From positions 1-64,000 of the forward strand of contig JAGIBK010000007.1 in assembly GCA_017744355.1 (NCBI GenBank): a DNA stretch of 64,000 nt, read 5' to 3'. This DNA is from a bacterium. Its GTDB lineage: Bacteria > Cyanobacteriota > Sericytochromatia > S15B-MN24 > UBA4093. How positions within the stretch are numbered: the first letter of the stretch is position 1; the number at the start of each line of letters is the position of its first letter. Positions 42,292 through 50,406 of this stretch are shown one piece after another. The notes below the pieces were generated by a model. That model did no database searches and had not been told where the DNA came from. It saw nothing but the letters and a program-made list of their open reading frames with translations. A program made the position numbers and the translations under genes.

Positions 42292-45200
42292 TTAAACCGC
42301 GCTTTCCGTGAGCATGGCCTCGGTCTGCGGGGCGACCTTGGTCTTACGGTTGAGCCAGCCGTAGACGATGGGCACCAGGTAGAGGGTGATGCCCGTCGAG
42401 GTGATGAGGCCGCCGATGACCACGCGGGCCATGGGGGACTGCAACTCGCCGCCTTCGCCGAGGCCGAGGGCCATCGGAACCATGGCGAGCACCGTCGTCA
42501 CGCTGGTCATCAGGACCGGGCGCAGGCGCACCTGGGCCCCCCGGCGCACGGCCTCCGCGAGCGGCACGCCCTCTTTGCGGAGCTGGTCGATGAAGTCGAC
42601 CATGACGATGCCGTTACTGACGGCGATACCGACCAGCACGATCATCCCGATGTAGGACTGCACGTTGAGCGTGGTGCCCGTCAGCAAGAGGGCGAGCACG
42701 ACCCCGATCACGCAGGCCGGCACCGAGAAGAAGATGATGAACGGCGAGCGCAGCGACTCGAACTGCGCGACCATCACCAGGAAGACCAGCAAGAGCGCGA
42801 GGGCGAGGGCCGTCGTGAGCTCGTTGAAGGACTTCTGCTGCTCCTCGAAGTCACCCGTCACCAAGAGGGCGAAGCCGCTGGGCAGCGAGATCCCGGCGAG
42901 GCGCTCGCGGAGCTTGGCGACGGTGCCGCCCAGGTCCTTGCTCTCGATCTCGCCCGTGACGTTGAAGACGCGCTCCTTGTTCTCGCGCTTGATCTGGGTG
43001 GGGCCGGTGCCCGCGATCACCTGGACCGCGTCGCGCAGCGCCACCTGCGCGCCCGAGGCGCTGGTGAGCTTGAGGTCGAGGGCGTCATCGAGGGACTTGC
43101 GCTGCTCGGGCGCCAGGCGCACCAGGACCGCGTACTCGTCGCCGGCCTCACGGAGCATGGTGGCGTTGCTGCCGAGCATGGCCGATTCCAGGGCGCGGGC
43201 GACCTGGGTGGTGGTCACGCCGAGGCTCGCGGCCTTCTGCCGGTCCACGGCGAGCACCGTCTCGGGACGGCCCCCCTGGCGCTCGGCTTGAACGTCCGAG
43301 AGACCGGGCGTGCCCGCCATTGCCGCCTCGACCTCCTTGGCCAGACGCTGGGCGGTCTTGAGGTCGTAGCCGCGGATCTGGACGCCCAGCTTGCTGCCGT
43401 CGGTCTGCCCCATCTGCATCATGCGGTTGCCGCCCGAGGCGCTCGCGCGGGCCGTCACGCCGGGGATGCCGGAGAGCTTGGGACGCAGGGCAGTGGCGAT
43501 CGCATCGTTGGAGCGCTGGCGCTCGGCGCGGTCCACCAGCCGGATATTGAGGGTGCCGGTGTTGTTGGCGCTCACACCCCAGCCCCCGCCGCCGATCTCG
43601 GACTGGAGGCTGAGGGCCTCGGGCACCTCGCGGCGCACGATGGCCTCGACCTTCTGGAAGGCCGCCTCCAGGGCGTCGAGGGGGGTGCCCTCGGCCATCT
43701 CGACCCGGACGCGGACCTCGCCCTCGTCGGAGCTCGGCATGTACTCGGAGCCGATCATGGGGAAGAGGAAGAGGCTCGCGACGCTGACGGCGGCGATGGT
43801 CGCCGCGACGCGCTTGCCGCGCGAGAGGGCCCAGTCGAGGCTCTTCGCGTAGCGGCGATCCATGCCGTCCAAAAAGCCGCCGATGCCTTCGTACATGCGG
43901 CGCACGGCGGGCTGCTTGGGGGCCTCTTCGTCCTTGAGGAAGCGCGAGCTGAGCATGGGGATGAGGCCCAGCGCCACGATCATCGAGCAGGTCAGGGCGA
44001 AGACGACGACCAGGGACAGCTGCTTGAACATGACCCCGGTCATGCCCGTCAGGAAGATGAGCGGCACGAAGACCGCGAGGGTCGTGAAGGTCGAGGCGGC
44101 GACCGCCAGAGAGACCTGCTTGGTGCCGTCGAGGGCGGCCTGGAGCGGGTTCTTGCCCATCTCCCGGTGGCGGAAGATGTTCTCGATGACGACGATCGAG
44201 TCGTCCAACAGGCGCCCGATGCCGAGCGCCAGGCCCCCCAGCGACATGGTGTTGAGGGTGAAGTTCTGGAAGTACAACAGGGCGAAGGTCGCGATGACCG
44301 AGACCGGGATGGCCGTGGCGACGATCAGGGTGCTGCGCAGGTTGCGCAGGAAGAAGAGCAGCACCAGCACCGCGAGCGCCGAGCCGATCACCAGGTCGTT
44401 GGCGATGTGGTGGATGGCGCGCGAGATGAAGCGCGAGGAGTCGTTGGTGACGTAGAGGCTCGCGCCGCGCAGGTCGTGGTTGATCGCCTCGATCTCGCGC
44501 TTGACGGCTTCTGCCACCTGGACGGTGTTGGATCCGGATTGCTTGCTGATAGCGATGTTGAGGCTCGGCACCCCGTCGATGTAGACGGTGCGCTTCACGT
44601 CCTGGAAGGAGTCCTTGACCACGGCCACGTCGCGGACCCGGATCGGGGTGGCGCCGCGGTTGACGATGGGGGTGTCGGCGATGTCCTGGACGTTCTTGAA
44701 CTCGCCCCTGACGCGCAGGCCGGTCTCGCGCGCCCCCTGGCGGTAGTCGCCCGCCGGCGCGTTGAGGTTCTCGCGGCCCAAAGCCGAGATCACCTGGTCG
44801 ATGGTCAGCTTGTAGGAGGCGAGCTTGTGCCGGTCGAGCTCCACGTGGATCTGCCGGTCGAGGCCGCCGCGCACGTCCACGGCCGCCACGCCGGGCAGGC
44901 GCTCGAGCCGGAACTTGACCTCGTCGTCGGCGAGCTTCTTGAGCGAGGCCGCGGGCATGTCGCCCGCCATCCCGATGAAGAAGACCGGCATGGCGGCCAT
45001 GTCGAACTTGCGGATGGTGGGCGCGCTGGCGTCGTCGGGCAGCCGGTTGCGGATGCGGTCCAGGCGGGCCCGGACGTCGTCGATGGCCTCTTGCAGGTTG
45101 GTGCCCCAGCGGAAGCTCAGGCGCACCTGGCTCTGGCCCTCGGCCGAGGTCGAGGTGACCTCTTCGAGGCCCTGGACGCCCGAGACGGCCTCCTCGATGG

Positions 45201-45396
45201 GCCGGGTGAGCAGGGTCTCGATCTCTTCGGGGCCGACCCCGGCGTAGGTGGTCGAGACCGAGACGGTGGGGTAGCTGATGTCGGGCATCAGGTCCACCGG
45301 CAGCCGCATCAGCGAGAAGAGGCCGATCAGGATCGCGATCAGAAAGCCGACCGCGACCGTGAAGGGCCGGGTGATGGCGAGCTTAGTGAGATTCAT
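42292..45396 (-). CDS. RND efflux permease (AcrB/HAE1 family)
   Basis: 1034 residues, full family length. It opens MNLTKLAITRPFTVAVGFLIAILIG and has two large periplasmic loops and twelve membrane helices; the TM4 proton-relay region reads LALGIGRLLDDSIVVIENIFRHREMG. It uses the proton gradient to pump drugs, detergents or other amphiphiles out through an adaptor and outer-membrane channel, both encoded just upstream in the same operon (adaptor overlap 14 bases). The branch is the HAE1/MdtBC-like drug type rather than heavy-metal CusA, judged by overall motifs; substrate unproven. Confidence 0.93.
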   Translation of the reverse strand: MNLTKLAITRPFTVAVGFLIAILIGLFSLMRLPVDLMPDISYPTVSVSTTYAGVGPEEIETLLTRPIEEAVSGVQGLEEVTSTSAEGQSQVRLSFRWGTNLQEAIDDVRARLDRIRNRLPDDASAPTIRKFDMAAMPVFFIGMAGDMPAASLKKLADDEVKFRLERLPGVAAVDVRGGLDRQIHVELDRHKLASYKLTIDQVISALGRENLNAPAGDYRQGARETGLRVRGEFKNVQDIADTPIVNRGATPIRVRDVAVVKDSFQDVKRTVYIDGVPSLNIAISKQSGSNTVQVAEAVKREIEAINHDLRGASLYVTNDSSRFISRAIHHIANDLVIGSALAVLVLLFFLRNLRSTLIVATAIPVSVIATFALLYFQNFTLNTMSLGGLALGIGRLLDDSIVVIENIFRHREMGKNPLQAALDGTKQVSLAVAASTFTTLAVFVPLIFLTGMTGVMFKQLSLVVVFALTCSMIVALGLIPMLSSRFLKDEEAPKQPAVRRMYEGIGGFLDGMDRRYAKSLDWALSRGKRVAATIAAVSVASLFLFPMIGSEYMPSSDEGEVRVRVEMAEGTPLDALEAAFQKVEAIVRREVPEALSLQSEIGGGGWGVSANNTGTLNIRLVDRAERQRSNDAIATALRPKLSGIPGVTARASASGGNRMMQMGQTDGSKLGVQIRGYDLKTAQRLAKEVEAAMAGTPGLSDVQAERQGGRPETVLAVDRQKAASLGVTTTQVARALESAMLGSNATMLREAGDEYAVLVRLAPEQRKSLDDALDLKLTSASGAQVALRDAVQVIAGTGPTQIKRENKERVFNVTGEIESKDLGGTVAKLRERLAGISLPSGFALLVTGDFEEQQKSFNELTTALALALLLVFLVMVAQFESLRSPFIIFFSVPACVIGVVLALLLTGTTLNVQSYIGMIVLVGIAVSNGIVMVDFIDQLRKEGVPLAEAVRRGAQVRLRPVLMTSVTTVLAMVPMALGLGEGGELQSPMARVVIGGLITSTGITLYLVPIVYGWLNRKTKVAPQTEAMLTESAV

Positions 45397-46609
45397 TCCG
45401 CTTCCCCTTCCCCTCGCGCTTGCCCTGCCACTCGCCGGGCGCGCCGTCGCCAGGGCCGCGGCGCTTGCGCTCGCCCTCGGCGCGGATCGAGGCCCCGTCG
45501 CGCAGCAGGTGGTTGCCCATGGTGACGATGGCGGTGCCGAGGGCCGGGCCCTCGACGACCTCGGCGTGGGTCTCGGTCAGGATCCCCGTGCGCACGGGCA
45601 CGAAGCGGACCTTGTCCCCCTCGGCGACGAAGACCCCGTCCTGGTCCTTCTGCTTGACCAGCGCCTGGATGGGCACGGTGGGCGCCCCCTTGCGCTCCTG
45701 GAGGGTGAGGCCGATGCGGGCGAACATGCCGGGGCGCAGGGCACCGGTCGGGTCGTCCAGCGCAAGCTCCACCTGGGCGGTGTGGGTGTCGGTCGAAACC
45801 ATCGGCGCGACGCGCGAGACCTTGGCCTTGAAGGTGCGATCGGGCCAGGCGTCCACCTGGGCGGTGGCCGGTGAGCCGACCTTGAGGCGCGGCAGCGCGG
45901 CCTCGCCCACCTGGACGATCGTCTTGAGGCTGCCGGCGGTGACCAGGCTCAGCACGGTCTGGCTGGGGCCCGCGATGGCGCCGGGTTCGAGCAGGCGCGC
46001 GCCCACCACCCCGCTCATGGGGGCGGTGATGACCGCCTGGGAGAGGGCCTCGCGCTTCTCGCGCAGGGCGGCCTCTTGGCGCGAGACCTCGGAGGCGGCG
46101 AGCGCCACCGTGGCCTGGGCGCCGTCGGCCTTGGCCTGGGCGTCTTCGTACTCCTGGCGCGAGATGAAGTCCTTGTCGAGCAATTCGCGGGTGCGCTTGG
46201 CGATGCGGGCCAGGTTGGCGTGGTCGATCTCGCGCTGGCGCTTGGTGGCGCGGGCGCTCTCGACGGCCGCCCGGGCCTGCTGGACGGAGGCTTGAAGCTC
46301 GGCGTCGTCGAGCTTGGCGAGGACCTGGCCCTTTTTGACCGGGTCGCCCATCTGGACCAGCACCTCGGTGAGGCGGCCCGAGACGCGCGGGGCGATCGCG
46401 ACCTGGCGATCGGCAGCAAGGGTGCCCGTCAGCGCCAGGGTCTCCATGAGGTCACGCGGCCCGACTTTTTCGAGCGAAACGGTGACCGCGCCGCCGGGGC
46501 CGCGCTTGCCGCCCATCCCGCCCTTCTTGGCGGGCTCCTTGTCGCCCGAGCAGCCGGCGATCAAGAGGGCGCAGGTGAGGGTCACAAGCAGGGTGCGGTG
46601 GTGGCTCAT
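45383..46609 (-). CDS. RND periplasmic adaptor (membrane fusion) lipoprotein
   Basis: 408 residues with lipobox LLIAGC near residue 20. The barrel-sandwich/lipoyl half is RQVAIAPRVSGRLTEVLVQMGDPVKKGQVLAKLDD, followed by an alpha-hairpin (VQQARAAVESARATKRQ to REKREALSQA), the returning lipoyl half, and beta-barrel and membrane-proximal domains. The Gly/Arg/Lys-rich C-terminus (GERKRRGPGDGAPGEW) is unusual but not functional evidence. It links permease and channel. It overlaps the permease gene by 14 bases and the channel gene by 4 (ATGA). Confidence 0.93.
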   Translation of the reverse strand: MSHHRTLLVTLTCALLIAGCSGDKEPAKKGGMGGKRGPGGAVTVSLEKVGPRDLMETLALTGTLAADRQVAIAPRVSGRLTEVLVQMGDPVKKGQVLAKLDDAELQASVQQARAAVESARATKRQREIDHANLARIAKRTRELLDKDFISRQEYEDAQAKADGAQATVALAASEVSRQEAALREKREALSQAVITAPMSGVVGARLLEPGAIAGPSQTVLSLVTAGSLKTIVQVGEAALPRLKVGSPATAQVDAWPDRTFKAKVSRVAPMVSTDTHTAQVELALDDPTGALRPGMFARIGLTLQERKGAPTVPIQALVKQKDQDGVFVAEGDKVRFVPVRTGILTETHAEVVEGPALGTAIVTMGNHLLRDGASIRAEGERKRRGPGDGAPGEWQGKREGKGKRNESH

Positions 46610-47871
46610 TTCGAAATCCCCGTGAGGCCGGCGGCGCGCAGGAGGTCTGCGGCCGCCAGGTGGTAGTCGGTCTGGGCGCGGACGAAGTCGGTTTCAGCAC
46701 TCGCCAAAAGGGCCTGGGCGTCGCTCACCTCGATGATCGAGCCGACGCCTGATTGGTAGCGGCCCTCGGCGAGGGCCAGGTTTTCCTGGGCGCTCGAGAC
46801 CGAGGCCTGGGAAGCGGGCAGGCGATCGCGCGTGCCGGAGAGCGCGAGGTAGGCCTTCTGCACCCCGGTGCGGACCTGGAGGGCCTGGTCGCGCGCGGTG
46901 GCCTCGGTGGCGGCGAGCTCGGAGCCAGCGGCGGAGCGCAGACGGTCGGTCGAGAAGCCGTTGAACAGGGGCATGCTGAAGCCGACCCCCGCCGTCCAGT
47001 TCTGGCCGGGGGTCATGTCGCGGGCGCGCAGGCCGTAGTTGACGTCCAGGTTGATGTCGGGCAGGTTCGCCTTCTCGGCCGAGCGCAGGGTGGCGTCGGC
47101 GCGGTGGAGGCGCACGGCGCTCGTCTGGAGAGCCGGATGCCGCTCGAGGGCCGTCTGTTCGAGGGTCGCAAGGGGCTGGCTCGTCTCGGCGGGTGGCGCC
47201 GGGAAGGCGGGCTCGCCCGCGATGAGGCCCTCTTGGCCGACGGCGGCGCTCAGGGTGCGCTGGGCCTGCTCGACGCCGGTGTGAGCGGCGATGAGCTCGG
47301 CGCGGGCCTGGGCGAGGGTAGCGGCAGCGCGGGTCGCGTCGATCTTGGAGCGCTTGCCCGCCTTCCAGAAGGCCTCGGCCTGGGCCGAGAGCCGCGAGGC
47401 CGAGTCGAGGCGGGTGCGGGCGAGGCGCTCGATCTGCGCGGCGCGCACCCACTGGAGGTAGGCCTGCCGGACCCCGTAGGCGACGTCAACGGCTTGGTTC
47501 TGGGCTGCAAGCAGGCTGATGTCGGCGTTGGCGCGGGCGATCGCCACTTCGGAGTCGGTCTTGCCGAAGTCGTAGAGCTGCTGCCGAAGCGAGAGGCCCG
47601 CCGTGGAGAGGGCGAAGGGCTGAGCGCTCGTCTGAGCGTTGGAGAGGTTGGTGCTGTACTGCAGGCTGGAGTTGAGGTTGACCTGCGGCAGGTTGGGGGC
47701 CTGGGCGGCGCCCACGCGCTCGGCTTGGGCGGCGGCGCTCTGCTGGGCCGCCTGCAGGCTGGGGTGCTGGTCGAGCGCGCGCTGGATGAGCCCGTCGAGC
47801 GAGACGGGCGCGGCACTCGCGCTCCAGGCGAGGGCGGACCAGAGGAGAGACGCGGTCAAGAGTTGCTTCAT
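46606..47871 (-). CDS. TolC-family outer membrane channel
   Basis: 421 residues from ATG 47869-47871; the longer frame would need a TTG without support. Signal peptide cleaved near SASA. Two repeated OEP domains are visible: the first from SLDGLIQRALDQHPSLQAAQQ, the second from LATLEQTALERHPALQTS, each with long helices and the LRQQLYDFGKTDSEVAIA-type beta/alpha transition. It forms the exit duct of the RND pump and is the first gene of the three-gene operon. Confidence 0.92.
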   Translation of the reverse strand: MKQLLTASLLWSALAWSASAAPVSLDGLIQRALDQHPSLQAAQQSAAAQAERVGAAQAPNLPQVNLNSSLQYSTNLSNAQTSAQPFALSTAGLSLRQQLYDFGKTDSEVAIARANADISLLAAQNQAVDVAYGVRQAYLQWVRAAQIERLARTRLDSASRLSAQAEAFWKAGKRSKIDATRAAATLAQARAELIAAHTGVEQAQRTLSAAVGQEGLIAGEPAFPAPPAETSQPLATLEQTALERHPALQTSAVRLHRADATLRSAEKANLPDINLDVNYGLRARDMTPGQNWTAGVGFSMPLFNGFSTDRLRSAAGSELAATEATARDQALQVRTGVQKAYLALSGTRDRLPASQASVSSAQENLALAEGRYQSGVGSIIEVSDAQALLASAETDFVRAQTDYHLAAADLLRAAGLTGISK

Positions 47872-47946
47872 GGCGCTTTCTACCGAAAGGGGGAGCAAAT
47901 GGAGGGGCCTGGTAGGACTACGGGAAAGAGGGGCGAAAAAGTTTCA

Positions 47947-47973
47947 ACCCGATCGAAAGCGACGTGATCGGGT
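47947..47973. promoter_or_regulatory. inverted repeat before the efflux operon, candidate operator
   Basis: ACCCGATC, 11 bases, GATCGGGT: an 8-bp perfect dyad in the divergent region, 76 bases upstream of the TolC start. Size and position suit a TetR- or MarR-type repressor site. No such regulator gene is adjacent. Confidence 0.4.
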
Positions 47974-48002
47974 ATGTGATTCTCCTACAGTATTCTCGCA
48001 GG

Positions 48003-48019
48003 GAAACGCAGGGCGTTTC
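48003..48019. promoter_or_regulatory. second dyad in the divergent region
   Basis: GAAACGC-AGG-GCGTTTC, a 7-bp dyad with 3-base centre, 44 bases before the start of the next rightward gene. It could be an operator or a leader hairpin; a TATTCT (47991-47996) just upstream may be a -10. Confidence 0.4.
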
Positions 48020-48063
48020 TGATCGCCGTTCGTGTTCCTCTTCTCTACCAGGGAGCGTACCAG

Positions 48064-48663
48064 TTGAAAGCAGCACACGCCACTCTCGCCCGCTTTGCCC
48101 TTGCCATGCTCGCCGCTGGCGCCGCCAGCACCTTCGCGATGCCGGCCGAGGCCTCGGTGCAGGCCCGTGCCGGCCTGGATCAGGGCCTCAACCTGGGCCT
48201 CGGCATGACGGGTGCCAGCCTCAATCTCACGGCGGGACCGATCACCGTCGGCGGCGCGGTCACCAGCGCGTCGGTCTACTACGGCAGCGTCGGCACCAGC
48301 TTGACCCCAGCGGCTCACCTGGTCTACACGGTGCGCGACACCGGCACGATCGCCTTCGGCCTGCTCGGGGCCTACACCGGGGTACAGACCTACGCTTCCA
48401 CCCCGGTCGGTGTTGCCCCCGAACCGGTGGTCATCCCGGTGGGCGAGGCGGGGCTTGCGCTCAGCTACCGCTACGATTTCCCGAACTTCTTCGGTCGCAG
48501 CCTGCCCATCACCTTCTCGCCCACCGTCACCTTCATGACCGACGACAAGGGGATGGTGAAGTTCGGGCCGCACACGAGCCTGGAGGTCGCCGCTCGGTTC
48601 ACCCCCGAAGCGGAGCTGACGGTGGGCGGCGGCACGATCGTCGGGGTGCGCTTCAGGCTCTAG
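48064..48663 (+). CDS. small secreted envelope protein, possible beta-barrel
   Basis: 199 residues from a TTG with GGGAG 9 bases upstream; this start is needed to include the whole signal peptide (cleavage near AEAS). The mature part is Gly/Thr/Val-rich with alternating strands (GLDQGLNLGLGMTGASLNLTA, ASVYYGSVGTSLTPAAHLVY, LALSYRYDFPNFFGRSLPI) and ends in GTIVGVRFRL, a terminal aromatic/hydrophobic strand as in outer-membrane barrels. Eight to ten strands are plausible. Function unknown. It is divergent from the efflux operon and convergent with ggt. Confidence 0.68.
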   Translation: MKAAHATLARFALAMLAAGAASTFAMPAEASVQARAGLDQGLNLGLGMTGASLNLTAGPITVGGAVTSASVYYGSVGTSLTPAAHLVYTVRDTGTIAFGLLGAYTGVQTYASTPVGVAPEPVVIPVGEAGLALSYRYDFPNFFGRSLPITFSPTVTFMTDDKGMVKFGPHTSLEVAARFTPEAELTVGGGTIVGVRFRL

Positions 48664-48679
48664 GCCACCGGTTCGCGCG

Positions 48680-50395
48680 CTAGTACCCCAAGGCCACCCC
48701 ACCGCGACGGGGATCGGCGTAGCCCTCGCGCGTGCCGCTCGGGGTCACGGCAATGGCCTTGACGTCGCCCATCGGCTCTTTCTCGACGTGGACGTGGTGA
48801 CCCATGGCCGCAAGCGCCGAGAGGGTGCCGGGGAGGAAGCCCCGGGGCTCGAAGTCGATGCGGTCTGGTAGGCCCTGGTGTCGGAAGCGGGGCGCGTTGA
48901 TGGCCTCCTTGAGGGTCATGCCGTAGTCGAGCACGTTGATCAGCACCTGGAGGATGGTGACGGGGGTGCTCGCCCCGCCAGGGGTCCCGAGGACCAGGAG
49001 CAGCCGATCCTTTGGATCGAGGACGATGGTCGGGGTCTTGGAGGTGAGCATGCGCTTGCCCGGTGCGATCGCGTTCGCCTCGCCCTGGACCAGGCCGTAG
49101 AAGTTGGGGAGGCCCGGCTGGGTGGTGAAGTTGTCCATCACCCCGTTGAGCAGGACCCCGGTCCCCGGCGCGACGACCCCCGAGCCGAAGGAGTCGTTGA
49201 GCGAGTAGGTGTTGCTCACGGCGCAGCCCTCGCGGTCGACGACCACGTAGCTGGTCGTCTGGGGACCCTCCAGGCCGGGCTTCATGGCGTACACGGGAGT
49301 CGCGCGCTTGGGATCGATGCTCGCGCGGCGCTCTCTCGCGTACGACGGGGCGAGCAGCTTGTCGAGCGGCACCGTGATGAAGTCGGGGTCGCCGAGGTAG
49401 GTGTTGCGATCCACGTAGACGCGCCGCTCCACCTCGGCGAGCAGGTGGATCATCGGGACGGAGTGGAAGCCGAGCTTTCGCGGATCGTCGTCGGCGATCA
49501 TCTGGAGCGCCCCGAGGAGCATGACGCCCCCCGCGCTCGGAGGCGGCATGCTGATGACGGTATGCCCGCGGTAGCGGGCCTTGAGCGGCGATCTCCACTT
49601 GGCTCGGTAGGAAGCGAGGTCCTTTTCGCTCACGATGCCGCCGTGCTGCGCCATGTCGGCGGCGATCGCCTCGGCCACCGGCCCCTTGTAGAAGCCCTCG
49701 GGTCCGCGCTCGGCGATCTGGCGCAGCGTCTGGGCGAGGTCCGTTTGCACGAGTCGCTCGCCTGCCACGAGCGGCTTGCCCTTGGGCTGGAAGATCCGCG
49801 AGGCTTCGGGGTTTCGACTGAGCAGGGCGGCGCGATCCTGCAGGGAGGCCGCGAGGGCGGGGTCCACCACGAAGCCGTCGCGAGCAAGGGCGATCGCCGG
49901 CTGAAGCAGCTCGGGCCAGCGCAGGCGCCCCAGCTGCCGATGGGCTACCCACAACCCCCGGACCGTCCCCGGCGTGCCGACCGCCAGGTGACCGTGTAGG
50001 CTAGGCCGCTCGCCCGGGCGCGCCGGTCCCTGGAACATGTCGCGGTGGGCCTCGGCGGGAGCCGTCTCGCGGTAGTCGAGACCCTTGAGGTTGCCCTTGG
50101 CGTCGCGGATCAGCATCACGCCGCCGCCGCCGATATTGCCGGCCTCGGGCCAGGTGACCGCCAGGGCGAAGCCGACGGCCACCGTCGCGTCGACGGCGTT
50201 GCCGCCGCGCTTGAGCACGTCGAGGCCGATCCGGCTGGCGAGGGGTGAGACCGTGCTGACCATGGCGTGGGCGGCTCGCGTGGGCTCGCCGGTGACGGGA
50301 TAGGGCCAGTCGCCCGGGATGGGGAGCGCCGCGCCCTGCGCAGTGGAGGCGCCGACGAGGAGCGCCATCGAGACGAGCAAGACGGATCGGCGCAT
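48680..50395 (-). CDS. ggt: gamma-glutamyltransferase
   Basis: 571 residues from ATG 50393-50395 with AAGGAG 8 bases upstream. The signal peptide is cleaved near AQGA. Family motifs: AMVSTVSPLASRIGLDVLKRGGNAVDATVA, NIGGGGVMLI, and the autocleavage site GPQTTSYVVVD with nucleophile Thr near 380, then LNDSFGSGV, KRMLTSKTPTIV and LGTPGGASTPVTILQV. The usual TTH is TTS here. It is a periplasmic Ntn-hydrolase that cleaves gamma-glutamyl bonds (glutathione and related). It lies 11 bases after the sensor kinase gene, so both are probably one transcript. Confidence 0.92.
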   Translation of the reverse strand: MRRSVLLVSMALLVGASTAQGAALPIPGDWPYPVTGEPTRAAHAMVSTVSPLASRIGLDVLKRGGNAVDATVAVGFALAVTWPEAGNIGGGGVMLIRDAKGNLKGLDYRETAPAEAHRDMFQGPARPGERPSLHGHLAVGTPGTVRGLWVAHRQLGRLRWPELLQPAIALARDGFVVDPALAASLQDRAALLSRNPEASRIFQPKGKPLVAGERLVQTDLAQTLRQIAERGPEGFYKGPVAEAIAADMAQHGGIVSEKDLASYRAKWRSPLKARYRGHTVISMPPPSAGGVMLLGALQMIADDDPRKLGFHSVPMIHLLAEVERRVYVDRNTYLGDPDFITVPLDKLLAPSYARERRASIDPKRATPVYAMKPGLEGPQTTSYVVVDREGCAVSNTYSLNDSFGSGVVAPGTGVLLNGVMDNFTTQPGLPNFYGLVQGEANAIAPGKRMLTSKTPTIVLDPKDRLLLVLGTPGGASTPVTILQVLINVLDYGMTLKEAINAPRFRHQGLPDRIDFEPRGFLPGTLSALAAMGHHVHVEKEPMGDVKAIAVTPSGTREGYADPRRGGVALGY

Positions 50396-50406
50396 GGCGT
50401 CGCTCC

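Noticed and set aside
47872..47898. Nine-residue N-terminal extension of the TolC-like protein from a TTG
   Set aside because: The internal ATG at 47871 starts a normal signal peptide, and the TTG has no support.
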